DNA of 64,000 nucleotides, taken from positions 2,232,001 through 2,296,000 of the forward strand of contig NZ_CP033969.1 of the NCBI RefSeq assembly GCF_003854935.1, written 5' to 3'. A model generated the notes under the pieces. The model worked only from the letters and a program-made list of their open reading frames with translations. It ran no database searches and had not been told where the DNA came from. This document shows, in pieces, positions 49,145-58,149 of this stretch. Origin of the DNA: Cupriavidus pauculus. Lineage in GTDB: Bacteria; Pseudomonadota; Gammaproteobacteria; Burkholderiales; Burkholderiaceae. Made by a program: the position numbers and the translations under genes. Each line of letters starts with the position of its first letter. Within the stretch, counting starts at the first letter, position 1.

Positions 49145-51766
49145 TTGAATCAGAACAACTATCCGATCCCCAGCCGGGAAGAAATCCTCGGCGTACTGAG
49201 AACTTCGGGGTCGCCCCTGTCGGCCGGCGATATCGCCAAGGCCCTGGCCGTCACGCGCAAGGAGCATGACGGCTTTCAGAAACGGCTCGCCGCCATGGAG
49301 CGCGACGGCCAGATCGAACTGAATCGCAAGGGCCGCTACGAGCTGGCCCATCAACCGAACTTCGTGGTCGGGCGCGTGCAGGGCCATCGCGATGGCTTTG
49401 GCTTCCTGATCCGCGACGACGGCGAGGACGACATCTTCCTGCCCGAGCGCGAACTGCAGAAGGCCATGCACAACGACCGCGCGCAGGTGCGCGTGGTGGG
49501 GTACGACCGTCGCGGCCGTCCCGAGGGGCAGATCGTCGAGATCGTCGAGCGCGCCAACCGCTTCGTGATCGGCCGCCTGCTGTCCGAAAACGGCGTGCTG
49601 GTGGTGGCGCCCGAGGACAAGCGCATCGGGCAGGACATCCTGATCCCGCCCAAGGCGCAGGGCAAGGCCCGCGTCGGCCAGGTGGTCAGCGTCGAGCTGG
49701 TCGAATGGCCGGACCGCTACGTGCAGCCCGTGGGCCGCGTGGTGGAGGTGCTGGGCGAGATCGACGACCCCGGCATGGAAATCGAGATCGCGGTGCGCAA
49801 GTACGGCGTGCCGCACGAGTTCTCGGCCGCCGCCGCCAAGGAAGCCCAGGCACTGCCCGACGAGGTGCGCGACGCCGATCTGGATCACCGGATCGACCTG
49901 CGCGACGTGCCGCTGGTGACGATCGACGGCGAGGATGCGCGCGATTTCGACGACGCGGTCTACTGCGAGCCGGTCAAGATCGGCCGCACCAAGGGCTGGC
50001 GCTTGATCGTGGCAATTGCCGACGTGTCGCACTACGTGCGGCCCGGCACGCCGCTGGACGCCGACGCGCTGGACCGTGCCACGTCGGTTTACTTCCCGCG
50101 GCGCGTGATCCCGATGCTGCCCGAGAAGTTGTCGAACGGCCTCTGCTCGCTGAACCCGAACGTCGACCGCCTCTGCATGGTCTGCGACGCCGTGATCACG
50201 GCCAAGGGCGAGCTGAAGGGGTACCAGTTCTACCCGGCCGTCATGCACTCGGCCGCGCGGCTGACCTACAACGAGGTCTGGGCCGTTCTGTCGAACACCA
50301 AGGGCCCGGAGGCGCACAAGCGCGCCGAGCTGGTGCCGCACCTGCAGAACCTGTACGAACTGTTCCAGGTCCTGCTCAAGGCCCGGCGCGAGCGCGGCGC
50401 GATCGACTTCGACACCACCGAGACCTACATCGTCTGCAACGCGCAGGGCAAGATCGAGCAGATCCTGCCGCGCACCCGCAACGACGCCCACCGGCTGATC
50501 GAGGAATGCATGCTGACGGCCAACGTCTGCGCGGCCGACTTCCTTGAGCGCTTCAAGCATCCGGCGCTGTTCCGCATCCACGCGGGGCCGAGCGAGGAAA
50601 AGCTCAAGAACCTGCGCGAATTCCTGCGCACGGCCGGGCTGTCGCTGGGCGGTGGCGACAAGCCGCAGGCATCGGATTACGCCGAGGTGATGGACAAGAT
50701 CAAGTCCCGCCCCGACGCGCCGATGCTGCAAACGATGCTGCTGCGCTCGATGCAGCAGGCCGTCTACAGCCCGGACAACATCGGCCACTTTGGCCTGGCG
50801 TACGAGGCCTACGCCCACTTCACCAGTCCGATCCGCCGCTATCCGGACTTGCTGGTGCACCGCTCGATCAAGGCGATCCTGGCGCATACGAAGTACCGCC
50901 CGGCCTTTGTGACGGGCACCGAGCTGAACACGCAGATTTCGCCGAAGGCACGCCGCATGCAGGCGGCCGACGCCGAGAAGCGCGCCGAGAACGCCGCCGC
51001 CCGCGCCCGCCGCGACGAGGGCATCTGGGACGAACTGGGGCTGCACTGCTCGGCCAACGAACGCCGCGCGGACGAAGCCTCGCGCGACGTCGAAGCCTGG
51101 CTGAAGTGCTACTTCATGCGCGACAAGCTCGGCAGCGACTTCGCCGGCACGATCAGCGCGGTTACCTCGTTCGGCATCTTCGTGCAGCTCGACGAGCTGT
51201 ACGTGGAGGGGCTGGTGCACGTGACCGAACTGGGCAGCGACTACTTCCAGTACGACGAGGCGCGCAACGAACTGCGCGGCGAGCGCACCGGCATCCGCTA
51301 CCGGCTGACCGATCGCGTGCGCGTGCAGGTGTCCCGCGTGGACCTGGACGCGCGCAAGATCGACTTCCGCCTGGTGCAGGAGCCGTCGGCCAAGACGCTG
51401 CGCGCCCGCGCCGGCGTGCCCGAACAGCCGCGCGTACCGGCCGCCCACGCGGTGCCGGCGCGCAAGAAGGGCCGCCAGCTGGCGGCGCTGCTGGGCGGAA
51501 CGTCGAAGCCGGAGGAATCGTTCGACGAAACGCTCGACCGCGTGATCGAAGAGCAACCCGTGTTCGAAGCGGTGATCACGCCGGTCAAGCCGCGTGAAGC
51601 CAATGTCGGACATGCCGCACATCCGGGCCGCAAGGCGCCGGCCGGCAAGCCGGAAAAGCGTGCGGCCAAGCCCAAGCCCGCGCACCTGAAGACGCCGCGC
51701 AAGGCGGCGGCCAAGCGGCCGGCCAAGCCGGCTGGCAAGACGGGACGCCCGGCCCGCAAGCGGTAA
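49145..51766 (+). CDS. rnr: Ribonuclease R
   Basis: 873 residues with TTG start (MNQNNYPIPSREEIL). Degrades structured RNA 3' to 5'. Order: N-terminal helix-turn-helix (about 10-75), two OB/cold-shock domains (FGFLIRDDGEDDIFLPERE), the RNB catalytic domain with VTIDGEDARDFDDAVYCE (metal aspartates), HFTSPIRRYPDLLVHR, an S1 domain (about 650-735) and a Lys/Arg/Pro-rich basic tail of about 100 residues. rlmB follows after 45 bp, the usual neighbour. Confidence 0.96.
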   Translation: MNQNNYPIPSREEILGVLRTSGSPLSAGDIAKALAVTRKEHDGFQKRLAAMERDGQIELNRKGRYELAHQPNFVVGRVQGHRDGFGFLIRDDGEDDIFLPERELQKAMHNDRAQVRVVGYDRRGRPEGQIVEIVERANRFVIGRLLSENGVLVVAPEDKRIGQDILIPPKAQGKARVGQVVSVELVEWPDRYVQPVGRVVEVLGEIDDPGMEIEIAVRKYGVPHEFSAAAAKEAQALPDEVRDADLDHRIDLRDVPLVTIDGEDARDFDDAVYCEPVKIGRTKGWRLIVAIADVSHYVRPGTPLDADALDRATSVYFPRRVIPMLPEKLSNGLCSLNPNVDRLCMVCDAVITAKGELKGYQFYPAVMHSAARLTYNEVWAVLSNTKGPEAHKRAELVPHLQNLYELFQVLLKARRERGAIDFDTTETYIVCNAQGKIEQILPRTRNDAHRLIEECMLTANVCAADFLERFKHPALFRIHAGPSEEKLKNLREFLRTAGLSLGGGDKPQASDYAEVMDKIKSRPDAPMLQTMLLRSMQQAVYSPDNIGHFGLAYEAYAHFTSPIRRYPDLLVHRSIKAILAHTKYRPAFVTGTELNTQISPKARRMQAADAEKRAENAAARARRDEGIWDELGLHCSANERRADEASRDVEAWLKCYFMRDKLGSDFAGTISAVTSFGIFVQLDELYVEGLVHVTELGSDYFQYDEARNELRGERTGIRYRLTDRVRVQVSRVDLDARKIDFRLVQEPSAKTLRARAGVPEQPRVPAAHAVPARKKGRQLAALLGGTSKPEESFDETLDRVIEEQPVFEAVITPVKPREANVGHAAHPGRKAPAGKPEKRAAKPKPAHLKTPRKAAAKRPAKPAGKTGRPARKR

Positions 51767-51798
51767 GCAAATCGGCGTTGTGGAAAGGCCATGGCGGG

Positions 51799-51804
51799 TA
51801 CAAT
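51799..51804 (+). promoter_or_regulatory. TACAAT -10 element 7 nt before the rlmB ATG
   Basis: TACAAT, then GCGCGCC, then ATG at 51812. TTGTGG at 51778-51783 may be a -35 (15-nt spacer). Same geometry as at dnaX and surE. Confidence 0.55.
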
Positions 51805-51811
51805 GCGCGCC

Positions 51812-52549
51812 ATGGCCAAACACAAACTTCTGATCGGCTTTCACGCCGTCAACGCCCGCCTGCGCCAGAACGCGCAGAGCGTCTCCGACATCTACATCGA
51901 AGCGAACCGCAAGGACCGCCGCATGCAGGACTTCATCCGCCTGGCGGAGAGTCTTGGCGTGACGCTGCATCCCGTCGACGCCGACCGCCTGCGCGGCATG
52001 GCCGGCACCGACCGCCACCAGGGCGTGGTGGCACGCGCGGACGATATCTCGCTGGCGCTGAACCTGGACGAACTGCTGGACGGCATCGAAGGCACGCCGC
52101 TGCTGCTGGTGCTCGATGGCGTCACCGATCCGCATAACCTCGGCGCGTGCCTGCGCGTGGCCGATGGCGCCGGCGCCCATGCCGTGATCGCGCCGAAAGA
52201 CCGCAGCGTCGGCCTGAACGCCACCGTGGCGAAGGTTGCCAGCGGCGCGGCCGAAACCGTTCCCTATATCACCGTGACCAACCTGGCCCGCACGCTGCGC
52301 GAGCTGCAGGAGCGCGGCGTCTGGGTCGTCGGCACGGCCGACGGCACCGAGAAGGCGCTCTACGACGTGGACCTGAAGGGCCCGACGGCAATCGTCATGG
52401 GTGCGGAAGGCGAGGGCATGCGCCGCCTGACGCGCGAGACGTGCGACGACCTGGTCGCCATCCCGATGGCGGGCGGCGTGGAAAGCCTGAACGTGTCGGT
52501 GGCCAGCGGCGTGTGCCTGTACGAGGCGGTCCGCCAGCGCCGGGGCTGA
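51812..52549 (+). CDS. rlmB: 23S rRNA (guanosine-2251-2'-O)-methyltransferase RlmB
   Basis: 245 residues from [19 protein letters not shown]; an ATG 7 codons upstream lies across the -10 element and is unlikely. SPOUT methyltransferase: N-terminal L30e-like substrate domain and the knot motifs [43 protein letters not shown] and [18 protein letters not shown]. It methylates G2251 in the P-loop of 23S rRNA. Confidence 0.96.
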   Translation: MAKHKLLIGFHAVNARLRQNAQSVSDIYIEANRKDRRMQDFIRLAESLGVTLHPVDADRLRGMAGTDRHQGVVARADDISLALNLDELLDGIEGTPLLLVLDGVTDPHNLGACLRVADGAGAHAVIAPKDRSVGLNATVAKVASGAAETVPYITVTNLARTLRELQERGVWVVGTADGTEKALYDVDLKGPTAIVMGAEGEGMRRLTRETCDDLVAIPMAGGVESLNVSVASGVCLYEAVRQRRG

Positions 52550-52552
52550 CGC

Positions 52553-53293
52553 ATGGCCGGGGATGCCGCCACGCTGGAGCAGGCCCGCACGTGGATCGCC
52601 ACGGCGCAAAACATCTTCGTGCTGACCGGCGCGGGGATTTCCGCCGAGTCGGGCGTACCGACGTTCCGCGACGCGCTGACCGGCCTCTGGGCCCGCTTCG
52701 ATCCCGAGGAACTGGCCACGGAGGTCGCCTACCGGCGCCAGCCGGCGCTGGTGTGGCAGTGGTACCAGCACCGGCGCGAGCTGGTGGCGGCGGCCCGGCC
52801 GAATCCCGCGCACTACGCGCTGGCGGCGCTGGCCAGGCAGAAATCGGTAACGCTGATTACGCAGAATATCGACGGGCTGCACCAGCAGGCCGGCAGCGAG
52901 CACGTGGTGGAGCTGCACGGCAACCTGTTCGCCAACAAGTGGCTCGATAGCTGCGGCCGGTGCGACACCGTGCCGCCCGTGGCCGGCGATCCGCCGCACT
53001 GTGCGCTATGCGGCGCGATGATGCGCCCCGGTGTGGTCTGGTTTGGCGAGGACCTGCCGCGCGTGGCCCGCTTCCGGGCCGATCACGCGGCGCAGACGTG
53101 CGATCTCTGTCTGGTGGTGGGGACTTCGGGACTGGTCTATCCGGCCGCGGCACTGCCGGGCCTGGCGAAAGAGCACGGCGCCCGGGTCATCGTCGTGAAC
53201 CCGCAGCCGTCGGCGCTGGACCAGACGGCCGACCTGGTGGTGTCGGCCGCGGCCGGTGACGCGCTGCCAAAGCTCTGGCCGCCAGCCACCTGA
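52553..53293 (+). CDS. cobB: NAD-dependent protein deacylase (sirtuin)
   Basis: 246 residues, starting 3 bp after rlmB. Rossmann NAD site GAGISAESGVPTFRD, catalytic histidine in ELHGNLF, TQNIDGLHQQAG, and a zinc ribbon (C and C in DSCGRCD, C and C in HCALCG). A YxxR pair in WYQHRREL matches the acid-pocket motif of class III sirtuins (SIRT5, E. coli CobB), so desuccinylase activity is likely as well as deacetylase. Confidence 0.93.
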   Translation: MAGDAATLEQARTWIATAQNIFVLTGAGISAESGVPTFRDALTGLWARFDPEELATEVAYRRQPALVWQWYQHRRELVAAARPNPAHYALAALARQKSVTLITQNIDGLHQQAGSEHVVELHGNLFANKWLDSCGRCDTVPPVAGDPPHCALCGAMMRPGVVWFGEDLPRVARFRADHAAQTCDLCLVVGTSGLVYPAAALPGLAKEHGARVIVVNPQPSALDQTADLVVSAAAGDALPKLWPPAT

Positions 53294-53347
53294 CCCTCGG
53301 CCCTTCGGCCTCCCGCCCCCTCAGGCCCCTCAGGCTCCTCAGTTCCT

Positions 53348-54304
53348 TCAGCCCGCCAGTTCGGCGACGAGCTTTTCCAGCTTGACCGCGTCCGCCGCAA
53401 ACAGGCGGATGCCTTCCGACAGCTTCTCGGTCGCCATCGCATCCTCGTTCAGTTGCCAGCGGAAAGCCGCCTCGTCGGCGGCGATGCGCGCGATGTTGGC
53501 TGCCTGCGCCTGCTCGACCGACAGCTTGCGGTCGACCTGGGCGTCGCTGGCCGCCAGTTGCTCCAGCAGCTCGGGGCTGATCGTCAGCAGGTCCGATCCG
53601 GCCAGCGACAGGATCTGACCCGTGCTGCGGAAGCTGGCGCCCATGACCTCGGTCGCGTAGCCGAACTTCTTGTAGTAGTCGTAGATCTGGCGCACCGAGC
53701 GGACGCCGGGGTCGTTGTCGCCGGCATTGGCGTCGGCGTCCCACTTGTCGCCGGCCTGTTTCTTGTACCAGTCCAGAATCCGGCCGACGAACGGCGAGAT
53801 CAGTTGCGCGCCGGCTTCCGCGCACGCCACGGCCTGGGCCAGCGAGAACAGCAGTGTCATGTTGCAGCGGATGCCGTCACGCTGCAGGATCTCGGCGGCC
53901 TTGATGCCTTCCCAGGTCGACGCAATCTTGATCAGCACGCGCTCGCGCGCCACGCCGCGCTGCTCGTACAGGCCGATCAGGTGGCGCGCCTTGGCGACGG
54001 TTGCCTGCGTGTCGAAGGACAGCCGCGCATCCACCTCGGTCGACACGCGGCCGGGCACGATCGCCAGGATCTCGCAGCCGAAGGCGATCAGTAGCTGATC
54101 CATCACCGCTTCCACGCCGGCGGCACCGTGATGGTCGCGCGTGGCCTGTTCCAGCAGGGGCCGGTACTCGGGCTTCTGGACGGCCTTGAGGATCAGCGAC
54201 GGATTGGTGGTCGCGTCCTGCGGGGTGTACTGCTTCATGAGCTGGAAGTCGCCGGTGTCGGCGACCACCGTGGTGAACTGCTTCAGTTGTTCGAGCGCGT
54301 TCAT
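53348..54304 (-). CDS. tal: Transaldolase
   Basis: 318 residues (E. coli TalB 317). Pentose phosphate pathway enzyme. Schiff-base lysine in [28 protein letters not shown] near the N-terminus and the [15 protein letters not shown] block are all present. The reading frame is open far upstream, but [20 protein letters not shown] is the family start. Divergent from rpiA, so both pentose phosphate genes share a 180-bp control region. Confidence 0.97.
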   Translation of the reverse strand: MNALEQLKQFTTVVADTGDFQLMKQYTPQDATTNPSLILKAVQKPEYRPLLEQATRDHHGAAGVEAVMDQLLIAFGCEILAIVPGRVSTEVDARLSFDTQATVAKARHLIGLYEQRGVARERVLIKIASTWEGIKAAEILQRDGIRCNMTLLFSLAQAVACAEAGAQLISPFVGRILDWYKKQAGDKWDADANAGDNDPGVRSVRQIYDYYKKFGYATEVMGASFRSTGQILSLAGSDLLTISPELLEQLAASDAQVDRKLSVEQAQAANIARIAADEAAFRWQLNEDAMATEKLSEGIRLFAADAVKLEKLVAELAG

Positions 54305-54484
54305 GGTCTGGGTTCCGTCTGGAAGAAGTCGGCTGGAAGGGCGCCGGGAATGGGCCATTGTAACGGCGTCGCGCCAGGCGGCAACCGGTTCGGCAACGCC
54401 GGCGCGGTATTCCCGGCCAGGGCGGGGCCGCCGGCCGCGATCCGCTACACTACGCGCTTTCCCAACGCTTTTCTGGCTGTTGTC

Positions 54485-55171
54485 ATGACTCAGGATGAAC
54501 TCAAGGCGCTGGTCGCGCAAGCTGCCGCGGACTATGTGAAGCAGGAAGTGCCCGAAGGGGCCGTGCTCGGCGTGGGCACGGGCTCGACCGCCAATCTCTT
54601 CATCGACGCCGTGGCGGCGTTCAAGGAGCGCTTCAGCGGCGCCGTGTCCAGCTCCGAGGCGTCCACCCGCCGCCTGCAGCAGCACGGCTTCAAGGTGCTG
54701 GACCTCAACGAGGTGGACAGCATCCCCGTCTACGTCGATGGCGCCGACGAGATCGACGCCTCGGGCGCCATGATCAAGGGCGGCGGCGGCGCGCTGACGC
54801 GCGAGAAGATCGTCGCGGCCGTGGCCGACCGCTTTGTCTGCATCGCCGATGGCAGCAAGCTGGTGCCCGTCATGGGCACGTTCCCGCTGCCGGTGGAGGT
54901 GATCCCGATGGCACGCGCGGCCGTGGCGCGCCAACTGGCCGCGCTGGGCGGCCAGCCGCGCCTGCGTATGACCAAGGAAGGCGGCATCTACAAGACCGAC
55001 AACGGCAATGTGATCCTCGATGTCGCCGGGCTGAAGATCGACGATCCGAAGGGTCTCGAATCGCGCATCAACCAGCTGCCCGGCGTGGTGACGGTGGGCC
55101 TGTTCGCGCTGCGTGGCGCCAACGTGCTGCTGCTGGGCACCGAGCAGGGCGTGCAGCGCACCGACTACTGA
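54485..55171 (+). CDS. rpiA: Ribose-5-phosphate isomerase A
   Basis: 228 residues. Interconverts ribose-5-phosphate and ribulose-5-phosphate. [43 protein letters not shown] (catalytic Asp and Lys) and [16 protein letters not shown] are diagnostic. TACACT at 54447-54452 may be the -10. Divergent from tal. Confidence 0.97.
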   Translation: MTQDELKALVAQAAADYVKQEVPEGAVLGVGTGSTANLFIDAVAAFKERFSGAVSSSEASTRRLQQHGFKVLDLNEVDSIPVYVDGADEIDASGAMIKGGGGALTREKIVAAVADRFVCIADGSKLVPVMGTFPLPVEVIPMARAAVARQLAALGGQPRLRMTKEGGIYKTDNGNVILDVAGLKIDDPKGLESRINQLPGVVTVGLFALRGANVLLLGTEQGVQRTDY

Positions 55172-55189
55172 GCGGATGCCCCCGCGCGG

Positions 55190-55843
55190 TCAGCCGGCCA
55201 GCCCGTGCTCGACCGCGTAGACCGCCACCTGCACGCGGCTGGCGAGGTTGAGCTTCTTCAGGATGTTCTGCACGTGGATCTTCACCGTGCTCTCGGCCAC
55301 GCCCAGTTCCCGCGCAATCTCCTTGTTGCTTTCGCCCCGCACCAGCCCGTTGACGATGTCGCGCTCGCGTGCGGTCAGCGGCGCGCTGTCCTGGCCGCGC
55401 CCGGGCGGGACCGGCACTGGCGGTGCCCGGAACTGCTGCACCAGCTTGGCGGTCATGGCCTCGGAAATCACCGGTTCTCCGGCCGCCGCGCGGCGGATGG
55501 CGCTGGTCAGCGCCTCGGTCTCGATGTTCTTGAGCAGGTAGCCGCGCGCGCCGCTGCGTAGCGCCGTGGCCAGTTCCTCGGCTTCCTCCGATACGGTCAG
55601 CACAATCACGGCGCTGTCCGGCAGGTCCTCCACGAGCAGTTGCAGCGCTTCCAGCCCCGACAGCCCCGGCATGTTCAGGTCCAGCAGGATCACGTCGGGC
55701 CGGTGCTGCTTGGCGCGCTTGATGCCCTCCACGCCGTCGGCCGCCTCGTCGACGATCTCGAAGTCCGTCTGCCGCTGCAGCAGCGCCCGGATGCCCGACC
55801 GGAACAGCGTGTGGTCGTCGATCAGCAGGATACGGATGGTCAT
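55190..55843 (-). CDS. narL: NarL-type response regulator
   Basis: 217 residues. Receiver domain with acidic pocket LLIDDHTLF, phospho-acceptor Asp in DVILLDLNMPG (about residue 54) and Lys in GYLLKNIE; a Pro-rich linker; and a LuxR-type helix-turn-helix (LTARERDIVNGLVRGESNKEIARELGVAESTVKIH). It overlaps its sensor gene by 4 bp. With narX and the nar operon in the same region, it is expected to activate nitrate respiration. Confidence 0.92.
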   Translation of the reverse strand: MTIRILLIDDHTLFRSGIRALLQRQTDFEIVDEAADGVEGIKRAKQHRPDVILLDLNMPGLSGLEALQLLVEDLPDSAVIVLTVSEEAEELATALRSGARGYLLKNIETEALTSAIRRAAAGEPVISEAMTAKLVQQFRAPPVPVPPGRGQDSAPLTARERDIVNGLVRGESNKEIARELGVAESTVKIHVQNILKKLNLASRVQVAVYAVEHGLAG

Positions 55844-57951
55844 GATGCGGGTTCCTCCTGTGGCGCCTGGCGCCGTTGCCCGGCGGGCGGGGCGCCGCGC
55901 GACGGGGGCATGTCGTCGCGCGGCAGGGTCAGTTCGATGCGGACGCCCAGCCCCGGCCGGGCGTCGATGGCCAGCCGGGCGCCCAGCCGTGCCGCGCGTT
56001 CGCGCATGATGTGCAGGCCGATATGGCTGGCGTCGCGCTGCGCCAGCCGGCTCGCGTCGAAGCCGTCGCCATCGTCCTGCACCACGAGCTGGAACACGCG
56101 GCCGTGGCGGATCGTGATCGTCACGTGCTCGGCCATGGCGTGCTTGCGGACGTTCGACAACGCCTCCTGCAGGATGAACAGCACCTGCAACTGGTGCTCC
56201 GGCTGCAGCGGCAGCCCCTTGTCATCCATCGTGAGCGTGGCCTCGGTGCGGCACTGGCGCCGGAAGCGCGCCACCGTTTCCTCCACGGCCGGCCGCAGGT
56301 CGCCCGTGGTCAGCCGCGAGCGGAAGTTGTGCAGCAGTTCGCGCACATCCTGGTAGCTTTCCTCCACGCCATGCCGCAGCAGCGGGATGATGTCGTGCAC
56401 CTCGGCATCGGCGCCACGCTCCACGGCGTCTTCCAGCAACTGCACTTGCAGATTCAGAAAATTCAGGCCCTGCGCGATGCTGTCGTGCAGCCCCTGCGCC
56501 ACGAGATTGCGCTCTTCCACGACGGCCAGTTGCCGCGCGCTGGCCGACAGTCGAACGTGTTCGAGCGCGGTTGCCAGGTGCTGGGCCATCGTTTCCAGCA
56601 ACTGGCGGTCCGACGGCGGCAGTTCGCGCGCCACGCGGAAGTGCAGCGTCAGCGTGCCGGCCGGGCCGTGCAGCGTGTCCAGCCGGAAGGCGGCCATCGA
56701 CAGGAACCCTTCGCTGCGGCACGGCGAGAGCGCGCCGTTCGACGGGGCAGGGACGGGCATCGCTTCGGCAAACATATCGGGCAGCACGGCCCGCCGCAGA
56801 TCCGCCACGGTGACGATGCCGGTGTGCGTGGCGCGGCCGCAATGGCAGGCGTCGATGTCCGCGCAGTGGTCGTTGTCGGCCAGCGTGGCCGACAGCCCGA
56901 CGGCCGCCAGCCGATGGAGCCGCCCCTGCCGCGCGTCGTAGACCCGGACCGTGCCGCCATCGGCGCCAAACTGCTGCAGCACGCGTTCCAGAAAGCCGCG
57001 CGCCAGCGTTTCCGCGTCGCCGGCCTGGTTCAGGAACGCGGCCATGTCGTACAGCGATTCGAGGTCGCGGTTCTGGCGCGCCAGTTCGGCGGTCTTGCTG
57101 GTCACGCGCGCGGCGAGGTCGTGGTAGAGGTCCTGCAGCTCGGCGGCCATCCGGTTGAAGCCGGCGTTCAGCGTGCCGAACTCGTCGCGCGTTTCCACCG
57201 GCAGCCGCAGCGAGAACTCGCGGCTGGCCATGCGGCGCAGGCCATCCTGCAGCCGCAGCACGGGCAGGATGATCCAGAGATAGAGCAGGTAGATCACGGC
57301 CACCGTGCCCACGCACGCCATCGCCGCCAGGCCCACCTGGGACAGCCGCAGCATGTCGGTCTTGCGCGCGCTGTTCTGCTCGATCTGGCCGACCAGCCGG
57401 TCCGCCTGGTCGACGAAGCCGGGCAGCGCCTGCACGTAGGCGGCGGCCTGCCCCGCCAGCGCCATCGGCTTGAGCCGCTCGGACCAGTCGGCCAGCACGG
57501 CTTCCAGTTGCGCATGGATCGCCGGATCGTCGGGCACGAACAGCGGCCGCGCCGGATTGCCCTTGCGCAGTTGCGCCAGGGTGCGGTCCAGCGCGGCAAT
57601 TTGGCTGGTCAGGGTATGGGGTTTGCCGGCTGCCGACAGCGACAGTTCGATGGCGACGCGATTGGCGCGCATCCGCAGGCTGCCGGCATCGTTGATGGCG
57701 GCGCCGGCACCTTCGAGCTTCCACGACAGGTAGAGCGTGCCGGCGATCATCGCCAGCACGGCAAGCAGCGACACGAGCGACAGCAGGATGATCCGCGTCG
57801 ACAACCGGTAGCGCAGCGGCGTGAGCTGCACGGTTTCGGACACGTGAGCCGTGTCCGGGAAGGCTGCCGAGGGAGGATCGGATGGGCCGTCGGGTGTCTG
57901 GGATGCCTGGGGCGGGGATTCGGTCGAGGGGTGGGAGGCGAAAGCTGACAT
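55840..57951 (-). CDS. narX: NarX-type nitrate/nitrite sensor kinase
   Basis: 703 residues. A Pro/Ser-rich cytoplasmic start, membrane helix (about 53-73), periplasmic sensor with a P-box-like INDAGSLRMRANRVAI, second helix (about 205-228), HAMP, a central GAF-like module with a cysteine cluster (HCADIDACHCG), then HisKA_3 (LVAQGLHDSIAQGL, phospho-His) and HATPase (EALSNVRKHA, DDGDGFD). It should sense nitrate and phosphorylate the regulator encoded next. Confidence 0.93.
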   Translation of the reverse strand: MSAFASHPSTESPPQASQTPDGPSDPPSAAFPDTAHVSETVQLTPLRYRLSTRIILLSLVSLLAVLAMIAGTLYLSWKLEGAGAAINDAGSLRMRANRVAIELSLSAAGKPHTLTSQIAALDRTLAQLRKGNPARPLFVPDDPAIHAQLEAVLADWSERLKPMALAGQAAAYVQALPGFVDQADRLVGQIEQNSARKTDMLRLSQVGLAAMACVGTVAVIYLLYLWIILPVLRLQDGLRRMASREFSLRLPVETRDEFGTLNAGFNRMAAELQDLYHDLAARVTSKTAELARQNRDLESLYDMAAFLNQAGDAETLARGFLERVLQQFGADGGTVRVYDARQGRLHRLAAVGLSATLADNDHCADIDACHCGRATHTGIVTVADLRRAVLPDMFAEAMPVPAPSNGALSPCRSEGFLSMAAFRLDTLHGPAGTLTLHFRVARELPPSDRQLLETMAQHLATALEHVRLSASARQLAVVEERNLVAQGLHDSIAQGLNFLNLQVQLLEDAVERGADAEVHDIIPLLRHGVEESYQDVRELLHNFRSRLTTGDLRPAVEETVARFRRQCRTEATLTMDDKGLPLQPEHQLQVLFILQEALSNVRKHAMAEHVTITIRHGRVFQLVVQDDGDGFDASRLAQRDASHIGLHIMRERAARLGARLAIDARPGLGVRIELTLPRDDMPPSRGAPPAGQRRQAPQEEPAS

Positions 57952-58111
57952 GGATGCAGGCTGGCGCAAGGGGGCGGGCACAACCTCGCGCTGATTTTCG
58001 GCCCGTCGGGGCCTGCCGTTTCTGCGCCAGATCAATAAGTCGGCGATCGACGGCCGACTGTGGCGTAGATGACCCGCCGCTATTGAAGCGGCCCGCCACG
58101 GCGGCGGACAA

Positions 58112-58131
58112 TCGGCGTTTTTCGACGCCGA
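58112..58131 (+). promoter_or_regulatory. Stem-loop before the membrane-protein gene
   Basis: TCGGCGT-TTTTCG-ACGCCGA, 7-bp perfect stem ending 18 nt before ATG 58150. It may be a leader element. The 198-bp narX/membrane-protein divergent region holds only half-sites (for example ATCAA at 58031) of an FNR box. Confidence 0.35.
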
Positions 58132-58149
58132 CTGGCGCGGGCGATCCCC

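Noticed and set aside
48614-52999. Open frame of 1461 codons on the minus strand
   Set aside because: It runs antisense through rnr, the tRNA-Leu gene and rlmB; its length comes from GC-biased third positions of the real genes, and it translates the tRNA region.
57952-58149. FNR/Dnr binding site between narX and the membrane-protein gene
   Set aside because: Only half-sites (ATCAA at 58031); the partner arm does not match TTGAT.
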